DNA from: DAOTXS01 sp034435055
GTDB lineage: Bacteria > Chloroflexota > Anaerolineae > UBA4142
Direction: 5' to 3'
Length of the DNA: 64,000 nucleotides
Assembly: GCA_034435055.1 (NCBI GenBank)
Contig: DAOTXS010000056.1
Span: forward strand, 1-64,000
Part shown: positions 55,782 to 63,464 of the stretch, piece by piece
How positions within the stretch are numbered: the stretch's first letter is position 1
Layout of the letters: each line of letters starts with the position of its first letter
Notes under the pieces: generated by a model
Seen by the model: only the letters and a program-made list of their open reading frames with translations
The model's database searches: none
What the model was told of the DNA's origin: nothing
Position numbers and translations under genes: made by a program

Positions 55782-57062
55782 CTAAGCAGTTTGCGCTGCC
55801 TGCCAATCAACTGGGTGCTCGGTTTGTGTCAGCAACATCGGCTTGGCGCGATCGCGAATCGTGTCGGCGGTGATGACGCACTTGCGCACATCTTTGCGCG
55901 AAGGGATTTCGTACATCACGTCGAGCAATAACGTTTCGATAATCGTCCGCAAACCGCGTGCGCCGGTTTTCACCCGCAACGCTTCTTCGGCGGCGGCGTC
56001 TAACGCTTCTGGTGTGAACACCAATTCGACGTTGTCCAGCGCAAACAAACGTTGGTATTGTTTGACAATCGAATTTTTCGGCTCGGTCAAAATCTGTACG
56101 AGCATTTGTTGATCGAGCGGATCAACGCTGACGATGACGGGCATCCGCCCGACGAATTCCGGAATCAACCCGAATTGCAAAAGGTCGTCAGCCGTCACAA
56201 GCCGCAGCAATTCCGATGAACTCAACTCGTGCACCGCGCGTTCCTTTTCGCCGCGAAAGCCGACGGTGCGTTTGTCGGCGACGCGTTGCGCGATGATTTT
56301 GTCCAAGCCAACGAATGCGCCGCCGCAGATGAACAACACGTTCGCGGTGTTCAACTGCAAATAGTCTTGATGGGGATGCTTGCGCCCACCTTGCGGCGGG
56401 ACGTTGGCAATCGTGCCTTCGAGAATTTTTAAAAGGGCTTGCTGAACCCCTTCGCCGGAAACGTCGCGCGTGATCGACGGGCTGTCGCCAGTCTTGCGAG
56501 CGATCTTGTCGATTTCGTCGATGTAGATGATGCCGCGCTCCGCACGTTTGACATCACCGTCGGCGTTTTGAATCAGCGCGAGCAAAATGTTTTCCACATC
56601 CTCACCGACGTAGCCGGCTTCAGTGAGCGTCGTCGCGTCCGTAATCGTAAACGGCACATCGAGAATTTTCGCCAGCGTTTGCGCCAGCAACGTTTTACCA
56701 CAGCCGGTTGGTCCAATCAATAGGATATTGGATTTGCCTAACTCGATGTCATCCGGCGTTGCGCCGGTTTGTGTGCGTTTGTAGTGATTGTACACCGCGA
56801 CCGAGAGGACTTTTTTGGCGCGGTCTTGCCCAACGACGTATTGATTCAAGCGTTTGTAAATTTCTTTGGGCGGTAAACTTTGGATCGAGAGGGTTTCGCC
56901 TTTGGTGCCGGCGGTCTCGGCTTCTAAAATTTCGCGGCACAGTTCCACACACTCGTCGCAAATGAAAACGGATTCGGGTCCGGCGATGAGCCGGTTGACC
57001 TGTTCCGAACTGCGACTGCAGAAAGAACAATATTCTTCGCCGCGCTTGATAAGATTGGGCAT
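55782..57062 (-). CDS. clpX: ATP-dependent Clp protease ATP-binding subunit ClpX
   Basis: A 426-residue ClpX, the unfoldase that feeds substrates to ClpP. The N-terminal zinc finger has C12-SF-C15 and C35-DE-C38. The AAA+ domain shows Walker A LLIGPTGCGKTLLAQTLA, Walker B GIIYIDEIDKIARK and the pore loop region with GYVGED. VFICGGAFVGLD and FGLIPEFVGRMPVI are also typical. A LGF/IGF-type ClpP-docking loop is expected after ALDNVE. It follows clpP in the same order as in many bacteria (tig, clpP, clpX). Confidence 0.96.
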   Translation of the reverse strand: MPNLIKRGEEYCSFCSRSSEQVNRLIAGPESVFICDECVELCREILEAETAGTKGETLSIQSLPPKEIYKRLNQYVVGQDRAKKVLSVAVYNHYKRTQTGATPDDIELGKSNILLIGPTGCGKTLLAQTLAKILDVPFTITDATTLTEAGYVGEDVENILLALIQNADGDVKRAERGIIYIDEIDKIARKTGDSPSITRDVSGEGVQQALLKILEGTIANVPPQGGRKHPHQDYLQLNTANVLFICGGAFVGLDKIIAQRVADKRTVGFRGEKERAVHELSSSELLRLVTADDLLQFGLIPEFVGRMPVIVSVDPLDQQMLVQILTEPKNSIVKQYQRLFALDNVELVFTPEALDAAAEEALRVKTGARGLRTIIETLLLDVMYEIPSRKDVRKCVITADTIRDRAKPMLLTQTEHPVDWQAAQTA

Positions 57063-57191
57063 CTAATCCTTTCACCAGGACAGAGGGAGGGGCAACACAT
57101 TCACGCCGATGTTTTCAAGTTCGCTGGTAGCTTGAGCCAAAACCGATTGTCTCGAACCTCAGCATTTGACGAATGCTTCGCCCCTGCCAAA

Positions 57192-57824
57192 TCATTTCTT
57201 GGTCTCTTTCTTTTCCGCTTTGGAACTCACCAATACTTCGTCGATCAAACCGTACTCGACGGCTTCTGTGGCGTCCATATAATAATTGCGGTCGGTGTCG
57301 TGGATGATGCGTTCCAGCGGTTGCCCGGTGTTCTTCGACAACATTTCGTTCAAGCGCTCACGTTCGCGCATAATCCGCCGCGCTTCGATTTCAATATCGA
57401 CGGCTTGACCTTGCGCGCCGCCCCAGGGTTGGTGAATGTGAATCGTCGAGTTGGGAAGTGCGTAACGTCGTCCTTTTGCGCCGGCAGAAAGCAGAACGGT
57501 GCCCATACTTGCCGCCAGCCCCACGCAAATCGTCGAAACCGGCGGTTCGATCAATTGCATCGTGTCGTACATTGCGAGACCGGCTGTGATGGAGCCGCCG
57601 GGACAGTTGATGTACAGGCGAATTTCCTGTTCCGGATTTTCGTTGGCAAGAAACAGCATTTGCGCAACAACCAAATTGGCAACGTGATCGTCAATCGGCG
57701 TGCCAAGAAAGATGATGCGATTTTTCAACAACAGCGAGAAAATGTCGTAAGCACGTTCGCCGCGACCGGTATTTTCAACAACCATCGGAATAACGTCGTT
57801 GATGGAACGAATGATGTTGCTCAT
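57192..57824 (-). CDS. clpP: ATP-dependent Clp protease proteolytic subunit ClpP
   Basis: A 210-residue ClpP serine protease. The catalytic Ser lies in CVGLAASMGTVLL, His in STIHIHQPWGG, and Asp in DTDRNYYMDATEA. The oxyanion/handle region FLGTPIDDHVANLVVAQML and the INCPGGSITAGLAMYD block are complete. GAGGAG precedes the ATG. It is 129 bp upstream (in gene order) of clpX and 95 bp downstream of tig. Confidence 0.96.
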   Translation of the reverse strand: MSNIIRSINDVIPMVVENTGRGERAYDIFSLLLKNRIIFLGTPIDDHVANLVVAQMLFLANENPEQEIRLYINCPGGSITAGLAMYDTMQLIEPPVSTICVGLAASMGTVLLSAGAKGRRYALPNSTIHIHQPWGGAQGQAVDIEIEARRIMRERERLNEMLSKNTGQPLERIIHDTDRNYYMDATEAVEYGLIDEVLVSSKAEKKETKK

Positions 57825-57918
57825 TGAACTCCTCAGAATTTATAATTTATTTCGATTTAGGATTTACGGACCTCTGCAACGCGGTTGTCAAATCAGAAAT
57901 CTCAAATCGAAAATGAAT

Positions 57919-59379
57919 TTACTCTTGTCCGGGCAGAATGATTTTGCCCAATTGGCCCGGCAAATTGGTGCCGGAAACTTGCGAGGGATCGGTAATCAAG
58001 CCGCCGGGCGGAGGCGGTGTAGTTTGCGCCGCCGTCGTTTGTTGCCGTGCCTGTTCGGCTTGGCGCACCATTTCCGGCGTCAGAATCTTTCCGCTCGTCG
58101 GTTCGCCTTTTGCCATCGCCACCAAAAGATTGATCGCGTTTCGCATCTTTAAACTAAATTCAATGTCGCGGCGTGCATCCGGCGTGGACAGCGAACGCCG
58201 GGTCTGGCTCGCGTTGCCACCTTGACGTTCTGTGACCATTGCACGCATATCGATTTCTACATCCACCTCTTTGCTGGTCACGGTGATGTTTTCCGCGTCG
58301 ATAACTTGCATCAATGTCAGCAACCGCTTGAGACGTTGTTCCGCGCGTGGCTTGAGTTCCTCTTTGTACGCCACCTCAGTTTTCCCGGCGAGTTGCAGGT
58401 ACTTGTCCCACGCCAAACCGAGCCGTTGCGCCAAATCTTTAGAGCGCGCAGCTTCGGCATCTATTTCATCTTCCAGCATCGATTCCGGGTACGCGATTTG
58501 CGCTTGCGCGACCACGGCATCGATCACCTCATCTGCAAAGCGATTGTCTTCTTCGGATTGTTTTTCGTTTTGCAAACTCGTGCGGATGCGTCCCTTTAAC
58601 TGTTCGAGTGATTCGAACGCGCTGACCGATTTGGCGAATTCATCGTCGAGGTTGGGGAGTTGCGGCTCTTTGATGTCGGTGACGGTAACGGTGTACGTGG
58701 CGGCTTTGCCGGCGACATCTTCATTTTCATCGTCCATTGGAAAAGTGTACGTGATCGTCCGCGTTTCACCCGCATTCGCGCCGACGAGTTGTTCGAGCCA
58801 CGGAAAGATGCCTCTTTCTTTTTCGACACGAACCTCCAGCCCCTCGCGATCGATTTGCGTTTCATCGCCGATGCCGCCCTTGATCGTGAGCGTAACTTGA
58901 TCGCCCAATTGCACCGGGCGCGTGACCGGATTCAACGTCGCCTGTTCGTGGCGCAACCGTTCGATGACCTGATCGATTTCGTCATCGTTCACTTGAACCG
59001 GACGCGGCTGAAGATGAATCGAACGATAATCGCCGAGCGTAACGACCGGGCGCGTGGGCACGGTGAATTTGAGAATCAGCGGTTCTTTTTGCGCGACATC
59101 AAGTTTGCCCGCGTCATAGACATCGATGTTTTCATCTTTGAGCACTTGCTTGTAAATCTCTTGCGCCAGTCCATCGATGGCTTCATCGAGCAAAAGGTCT
59201 TTGCCCACCGCGCGTTCGACGCGTTCGTACGGCGCTTTGCCGGGACGAAAGCCGGGAATGGGACGGATTTTGGAAACGCGCGCGGCGGCAGATTTCATCG
59301 CGCGTTGCACGCGCTCGTCATCGACCTCGACGGTAATGATGGCGGAACAATTCGGGGTACGTTCGGTGGTTACTTTCAC
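57919..59379 (-). CDS. tig: Trigger factor
   Basis: A 486-residue ribosome-associated chaperone and prolyl isomerase. The ribosome-binding signature GFRPGKAPYE is in the N-terminal domain (about residue 43). The PPIase middle domain includes LGDQVTLTIKGGIGD, and the C-terminal arms (about 260-440) are helical. A Gly/Pro-rich extension after residue 450 (TTPPPPGGLITDPSQVSGT, ending LPGQE) is extra to the usual length. The GTG start has AAGGA 10 nt upstream. It precedes clpP on the same strand. Confidence 0.93.
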   Translation of the reverse strand: MKVTTERTPNCSAIITVEVDDERVQRAMKSAAARVSKIRPIPGFRPGKAPYERVERAVGKDLLLDEAIDGLAQEIYKQVLKDENIDVYDAGKLDVAQKEPLILKFTVPTRPVVTLGDYRSIHLQPRPVQVNDDEIDQVIERLRHEQATLNPVTRPVQLGDQVTLTIKGGIGDETQIDREGLEVRVEKERGIFPWLEQLVGANAGETRTITYTFPMDDENEDVAGKAATYTVTVTDIKEPQLPNLDDEFAKSVSAFESLEQLKGRIRTSLQNEKQSEEDNRFADEVIDAVVAQAQIAYPESMLEDEIDAEAARSKDLAQRLGLAWDKYLQLAGKTEVAYKEELKPRAEQRLKRLLTLMQVIDAENITVTSKEVDVEIDMRAMVTERQGGNASQTRRSLSTPDARRDIEFSLKMRNAINLLVAMAKGEPTSGKILTPEMVRQAEQARQQTTAAQTTPPPPGGLITDPSQVSGTNLPGQLGKIILPGQE

Positions 59380-59409
59380 AATGCTGTCCTTAAATATATT
59401 TGGTCGGAA

Positions 59410-59466
59410 GTTTAAGGTTGGAAATTAGATGCCGGCTTGGTAAATCGCATCTCCATTTCCAACTTC
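59410..59466. repeat. Imperfect hairpin repeat between tig and tRNA-Leu
   Basis: aaggttggaaattagatgcc faces ggtaaatcgcatctccattt and ccaac. It belongs to the aatttcc/tccaatt class of spacer repeats seen in this region. Confidence 0.6.
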
Positions 59467-59489
59467 TCACATCCAATCTGAAATGACAA

Positions 59490-59573
59490 TGGGGACGGGG
59501 AGACTTGAACTCCCACGAGCTTTCGCCCACATGATCCTAAGTCATGCTCGTCTGCCAATTCCGACACATCCCC
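59490..59573 (-). tRNA. tRNA-Leu (UAG anticodon)
   Basis: An 84-nt class II tRNA. The acceptor stem pairs GGGGATG with CGTCCCC. The anticodon loop reads CTTAGGA with TAG as anticodon, and there is a long variable arm (gtgggcgaaagctcgt). The T-arm contains GTTCAAGTC. The 3' CCA is not encoded. The upstream promoter is TTGCCA-17-TACAAT. Confidence 0.95.
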
Positions 59574-59587
59574 AATGAACGTGGGCT

Positions 59588-59616
59588 ATTGTAGCAGAAT
59601 TGCAATCTTTTGGCAA
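59588..59616 (-). promoter_or_regulatory. Promoter of tRNA-Leu
   Basis: On the minus strand: TTGCCA (59616-59611), 17-bp spacer, TACAAT (59593-59588). Transcription would start about 7 nt before the mature tRNA. Confidence 0.7.
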
Positions 59617-59695
59617 AGTTAAAATGCTAGTTTACGGAATCAACATCACGGCCAAGTTCGTCAACCGTCTGGCAAAGCGCACTACACTGGTTGGA

Positions 59696-60445
59696 TTATG
59701 TCAGTTTTACCCCGAGCATTTGCGCGATGAACAGCGCAATGACCGCCACGCCATTATTCGCCGCGTGCAAGATAATGCCGGGGTACAACGAACCGGTCTT
59801 TTCGTACAGCCACGCGAGAAACAATCCCAAAACGAAAATTGGGATAAACGCATCGATGCTAAAATGAAGCGCGGTGAAGAAAAACGTGCTGGCAATCATC
59901 GCGCCGATGACACCGATGCGCGCGCGCAAGCCGCCGTACAAAAAACCGCGAAAGAAAATTTCTTCGGCAACCGGCGCAAGAAGTGCGACTGCGAAAAAAG
60001 TCAACACGAATCCCCAGCCGGTCACATCGAGGCTCATCAAAATGTCTTGCGGTTTCAAATCTACGCCCCACATTTGGGCAATAATCACATAACAAATGCG
60101 AATGAAAAACGACAAACCAAACAGCGCCGCGCTGAACAAACAACCAAACGCAACATCGTACGAGCGCAAGCCCAACCGGTCCCAACCGACGTTGTGCCGC
60201 AAACCGCTGAACGTCCACGCCGCTCGAATGATGATCACATCTTGCGGAATCGCAATGAGCATTAGCAATGCACTTTCGCGGAGTTGGATGTTCAAGAGCA
60301 AACCGAGAATCAATACCGCGATGTTGAGCAAAACGATGCCGATGCCGGCAATCACAATCGCACCGAGTAAATCGCGCCAGCCCCACGGCACTTGCGGAAA
60401 ATTGGATGAGTCAAAGGACTGAGAATTGGGAGTCGATAAATTCAT
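59696..60445 (-). CDS. CPBP-family intramembrane metalloprotease
   Basis: A 249-residue polytopic protein with about six or seven TM helices and the CPBP (CAAX/Abi) motifs: PVAEEIFFRGFLYGGL (EExxxR) and ALHFSIDAFIPIFVLGLFLAWLY (His in FxxxH-type helix), plus a later HAANNG. Such proteases process prenylated or small peptides, or act in immunity and secretion. The ATG at 60445 is chosen because the -10 (TATAAT) lies exactly 7 nt upstream, predicting a leaderless mRNA; the ATG at 60454 overlaps the -10. It neighbours tRNA-Leu. Confidence 0.88.
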   Translation of the reverse strand: MNLSTPNSQSFDSSNFPQVPWGWRDLLGAIVIAGIGIVLLNIAVLILGLLLNIQLRESALLMLIAIPQDVIIIRAAWTFSGLRHNVGWDRLGLRSYDVAFGCLFSAALFGLSFFIRICYVIIAQMWGVDLKPQDILMSLDVTGWGFVLTFFAVALLAPVAEEIFFRGFLYGGLRARIGVIGAMIASTFFFTALHFSIDAFIPIFVLGLFLAWLYEKTGSLYPGIILHAANNGVAVIALFIAQMLGVKLT

Positions 60446-60452
60446 AACTGGC

Positions 60453-60480
60453 ATTATAATCGAAATTGGTTGCGTGTCGA
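60453..60480 (-). promoter_or_regulatory. Promoter of the CPBP protease gene (leaderless)
   Basis: On the minus strand: TCGACA (60480-60475), 16-bp spacer, TATAAT (60458-60453), then 7 nt to the ATG at 60445, identical in geometry to the SufR-like gene. Confidence 0.75.
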
Positions 60481-60517
60481 ACGCCGAATTGCTTTACACA
60501 CTTTTAATCATCGTATT

Positions 60518-60546
60518 TTGACGAACCCTTTGCGTCGTGCTATAAT
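60518..60546 (+). promoter_or_regulatory. Promoter of the GT2 gene
   Basis: TTGACG (60518-60523), 17-bp spacer, TATAAT (60541-60546). The leader to the ATG at 60566 is only about 13 nt and has no Shine-Dalgarno sequence. Confidence 0.8.
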
Positions 60547-60565
60547 CGCTCCGCTTGTTTAGTCG

Positions 60566-61558
60566 ATGTCCAATCTACGCATCTCCGTCGTCATTCCCAC
60601 GCACAACGGCGCGCAAACTTTAGCCGATTGTCTCACCGCGTTACGTGCGTCATCATTCGCGCCCGCCGAAATCATCGTTGTCGATGATGCGTCCACCGAT
60701 GATTCGGCGAAGATTGCGGAACATTTTCAGTGTCGCGTGATTCGGCTCGATCAAAACCTCGGCGCGGCGCGGGCAAAAAATCGCGGTGCGCAAGCGGCAA
60801 CCGGCGACGTTTTATTTTTCACCGACGATGACGTGGTGGTTGCCCTGAACACACTCGCGTGGCTCGTCGAAAATTTCGCGGACGCGCGCGTTGCCGGGGT
60901 TGTCGGCATACTCGACCGCAAAATTCCATTCACCGATTTTGCCAGCAACTTTAAAAATCTGTGGATGCGGTTTACGTATCTGAAAATTCCGCGCGAACGC
61001 ATCGGCTTGTTTTACACGAGTATCGCCGCAATGCGCCGCGAGATTTTTTTGCAACTCGGCGGCTTTGACGAAAATTACGTTGGCGCAAGCATCACCGAAG
61101 ATACCGAATTTGGTCAGCGCGCGTGGGCGGCGGGACATTGGATTCGCTTGGATGAGCGCGTGGTCGGCGTGCATCACAAGCATTACACTTTGAGCGAAGT
61201 TCTGCGAACTGATTTTTTGCGCGCGCGCGGGTTGACGCTGATGCGACTGCGAAAACGCGGGCAACCGTTTTACACCAGCGTCCCGCTCTTTTACCAACTC
61301 GCCGTGCCGATTCTTTTTCTTATGCTGGGATTAGTACTTGCAAGTTTAGCGTTTGGGATTTGGAATTTGGTGTTTGGGATTTTGTTTTTACTTTTTACTT
61401 TTTATTTTTTATTTTCACCGTGGTTCTCTTTTCTCGCCCGCGAACGCGGCATCGGATTTGGAATTCGCGCCGCGCTCTTCCAACCCATCGATGTGATTGC
61501 AGTTGGGCTGGGAATGTTGCAAGCGCTCTTTGAATTTATTCAGAAAGTACGATACTAA
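60566..61558 (+). CDS. GT2-family glycosyltransferase with membrane anchor
   Basis: A 330-residue GT-A fold enzyme. RISVVIPTHNGAQTL, EIIVVDDASTDDS, and the metal-binding DxD as FFTDDDVV are clear, with the acceptor-domain block ITEDTEFGQRAWAAG (ED motif). Near the C-terminus two hydrophobic helices (PILFLMLGLVLASLAFG, IWNLVFGILFLLFTFYFLFS) anchor it in the membrane; the second is encoded by a low-complexity tttggga repeat. Sugar donor and acceptor unknown. It is followed by a radical SAM enzyme. Confidence 0.88.
   Translation: MSNLRISVVIPTHNGAQTLADCLTALRASSFAPAEIIVVDDASTDDSAKIAEHFQCRVIRLDQNLGAARAKNRGAQAATGDVLFFTDDDVVVALNTLAWLVENFADARVAGVVGILDRKIPFTDFASNFKNLWMRFTYLKIPRERIGLFYTSIAAMRREIFLQLGGFDENYVGASITEDTEFGQRAWAAGHWIRLDERVVGVHHKHYTLSEVLRTDFLRARGLTLMRLRKRGQPFYTSVPLFYQLAVPILFLMLGLVLASLAFGIWNLVFGILFLLFTFYFLFSPWFSFLARERGIGFGIRAALFQPIDVIAVGLGMLQALFEFIQKVRY
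61350..61416. repeat. Low-complexity tttggga/ttactttt tract coding a TM helix
   Basis: gtttgggatttggaatttgg repeated as tgtttgggat, then tactttttactttttatttt. In this frame it encodes FGIWNLVFGILFLLFTFYFLF. Similar tracts are non-coding elsewhere here, so a spacer-type repeat may have become a transmembrane helix. Confidence 0.55.
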
Positions 61559-61712
61559 CTAATGGTGCTAGTTTGTGGGTGGATGGTTTGCGATTCAAGT
61601 AGCGCGTCGCAAAATCCAAGCACGAAATACGCTCGAGTATCGCACTAGCACCATTAGTTACTAGTCAATTGGTCAATTAGTCAACTGGTTACCAATCATT
61701 AGTTGACTAATT
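61557..61712. repeat. Inverted repeats between GT2 and radical SAM genes
   Basis: aactaatggtgctagt (61557-61572) is perfectly matched by actagcaccattagtt (61644-61659) across a 71-nt centre that has its own small palindrome (atacgctcgagtat). A second inverted stretch with ttggtcaattagtcaactgg and agttgactaattgcc follows (to 61712). No gene is seen in this 180-bp gap. Confidence 0.75.
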
Positions 61713-61738
61713 GCCTAACCATAAAAGGGGAAAAACCC

Positions 61739-62941
61739 ATGTCCTTGATGAACTATATGAAATTCGCGCCGCGCATCCTGTACAAAAAGGGCGCGTCGCC
61801 GTTATACTTTGTGCTCTTCATTACCAAAAACTGCAACGCGCGTTGCGGTCACTGTTTGCTCGGCTCGCACGAACGCCACACCGGCGAACTGACCATCGAC
61901 GAAATCGAAAAGGTCAGCCGCTCGATGGACGATATGATTTTCTTTACGCCGACCGGCGGCGAGCCGTTCTTGCGCAAAGACTTGCCGGAGATCGTCAAGA
62001 TTTTCCACAAGAACAATCACGCCCCCAACGTCGGCATTCCAACGAACGGCTCGCTCACCAGCCGCGTCGTCGATGGCGCGCGCGAAATGTTGGACTCGTG
62101 TCCCGATATGGATTTGCACATCGACATTTCCATCGATGGCATCGGCGAGGATCACGACAAGTTTCGCGGTTTCAAGGGTTTGTTCGACCGGGCGATTCGC
62201 ACGTACCGCGAATTACGTGTGCTCGAAAAGCACTATCCAAATTTTTCCGCGTGTATTCAAATTGCGGTGAGTCAATATAATCACGACCGCCTGAACGAAA
62301 TCTACGATTACCTGAAAACGTACGTCGGTGTGAACACCGTGTTTACTTTGCTGTTGCGCGGCGGTCCCAAAGACCCCGGCGCAAAGTATACACCGCCTAT
62401 CGATCCGGTCGCCAATCAATTCGATGTCGATAACTATATGAACTTTCACTATCGCTTGGAAGCGGACAATAAAAAGCGCGAACTCTCTGGGTATTACAAA
62501 TTACCCTTCGGCGATTTCATCAACGCCAAACGCATCATCCGTCCCAAGTTGTTGACCAAGATGGTGAAGGAACGCCGATTCCAAATTCCGTGTTACGCCG
62601 GTACGCTCGGCGGGAATATGTTTGCGAACGGCGATGTGATGGCATGCGAGTTGATGAGCGAAGATCAGGTTTTGGGCAACGTCCGCGATTACGATTATGA
62701 TTTCAAAAAAATCTGGCAGAGTCAAAAAGCGAACGAGGTGCGCGAGTGGATCAGCAAAACCAAATGCTACTGCACCTACGAATGTTTTATGACGGTCAAC
62801 ATTCTGTTTAATCCGTTGATGTACCCGGTCATTCTGAAAGAATGGGCAACGCTCAAATGGGCGCAACTGCGTCACGGGCTCTCGCCCGACGTGATGCAAT
62901 CCGCGCCGCAACCGGTCGAAAGTTATCGCGTGGAGATTTAA
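61739..62941 (+). CDS. SPASM-domain radical SAM protein
   Basis: A 400-residue radical SAM enzyme. The 4Fe-4S motif CNARCGHC lies in VLFITKNCNARCGHCLLGSH; the SAM-binding FFTPTGGEPFLRKDLPE and GIPTNGS follow. The C-terminal region has cysteines in IPCYAGTLGGNMFANGDVMACEL and CYCTYEC, the SPASM-type auxiliary cluster arrangement. SPASM proteins modify peptides, sugars or other substrates; here glycosyltransferases flank it. GGGG site, 5 nt from the ATG. It is 1 nt upstream of the UGA-containing thioredoxin gene. Confidence 0.9.
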   Translation: MSLMNYMKFAPRILYKKGASPLYFVLFITKNCNARCGHCLLGSHERHTGELTIDEIEKVSRSMDDMIFFTPTGGEPFLRKDLPEIVKIFHKNNHAPNVGIPTNGSLTSRVVDGAREMLDSCPDMDLHIDISIDGIGEDHDKFRGFKGLFDRAIRTYRELRVLEKHYPNFSACIQIAVSQYNHDRLNEIYDYLKTYVGVNTVFTLLLRGGPKDPGAKYTPPIDPVANQFDVDNYMNFHYRLEADNKKRELSGYYKLPFGDFINAKRIIRPKLLTKMVKERRFQIPCYAGTLGGNMFANGDVMACELMSEDQVLGNVRDYDYDFKKIWQSQKANEVREWISKTKCYCTYECFMTVNILFNPLMYPVILKEWATLKWAQLRHGLSPDVMQSAPQPVESYRVEI

Positions 62942-62942
62942 G

Positions 62943-63464
62943 GTGAAGAAAATTCTGCTGTTGCTCTTAACCGTCGTCGCGCTTGCCGCGTGCGCTGCGC
63001 CGGCAACACCAATTCCACCGACCCAGGTTCTCGTCGCGCCGAAACCAACCATCGCGTCATCTGCGCCGGCTTCGTCCAGCGCATCGTCGGTCGCATCGAG
63101 CACGGCGAATTGCGCGACGACGGATGCCGCGCCGCTTGACAAATTTCGCGCGGATGATCCGGCAAAATTTGCGGCGGCAACCGGCAAACCTAAACTGGTC
63201 GAATTCTTTGCCTACTGGTGAGGCACGTGCAATGCGTTAAAGCCCGTCGTGCACGGGCTCGAAGCCAAGTATGGTGGGTGCATCGATTTCATTTATCTGG
63301 ATATTGACAATGCCGCAACCAAAAGCGCCAAGGATCAATTGGGCTATCGCGCGCAACCCAACATGTTCTTGCTAGATAAAACCGGCAAGACCGTGTGGAG
63401 CAAGTTCGGCTTTGTAACCGCCACGGAGCTTGAGGATCAACTCAAAGGTGTGTTGAAACCTTAA
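62943..63464 (+). CDS. Thioredoxin-like lipoprotein, probable selenoprotein (in-frame UGA)
   Basis: A 173-residue reading frame with one in-frame TGA at codon 93 (63219-63221). Lipobox LAAC (Cys17) and a Pro/Ser/Ala linker precede a thioredoxin fold from about residue 65. The segment PKLVEFFAYW is followed by TGA and then GTCNALKPVVHGLEAKYGG, so the UGA replaces the first Cys of W-C-G-x-C. Further on FIYLDID, a cis-Pro in YRAQPNMFLLD, and TVWSKFGF keep the fold to the normal TAA. A 7-bp hairpin (agcccgt/acgggct, loop cgtgc) starts 19 nt after the UGA, as a bacterial SECIS would. Alternatives are a nonsense mutation or a pseudogene. TGA is a normal stop elsewhere in the window. Confidence 0.72.
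63222..63265 (+). promoter_or_regulatory. Candidate bacterial SECIS element
   Basis: Downstream of the UGA: perfect stem agcccgt (63241-63247) / acgggct (63253-63259), pentaloop cgtgc (63248-63252) with G at loop position 2 followed by U. The loop begins at nt 27 after the UGA. A lower stem gcgtt (63234-63238) / aagc (63262-63265) with a bulged G can extend it. This meets the general bacterial SECIS rule (stem-loop soon after UGA, G in the first two loop bases), which is remembered rather than computed. Confidence 0.6.

Noticed and set aside
63219..63221. Reading the TGA as evidence of a genome-wide recoded stop
   Set aside because: Many genes in the window end with TGA (for example the MFS, DUF1361 and SufR-like genes), so UGA is a normal stop; only local recoding is considered.
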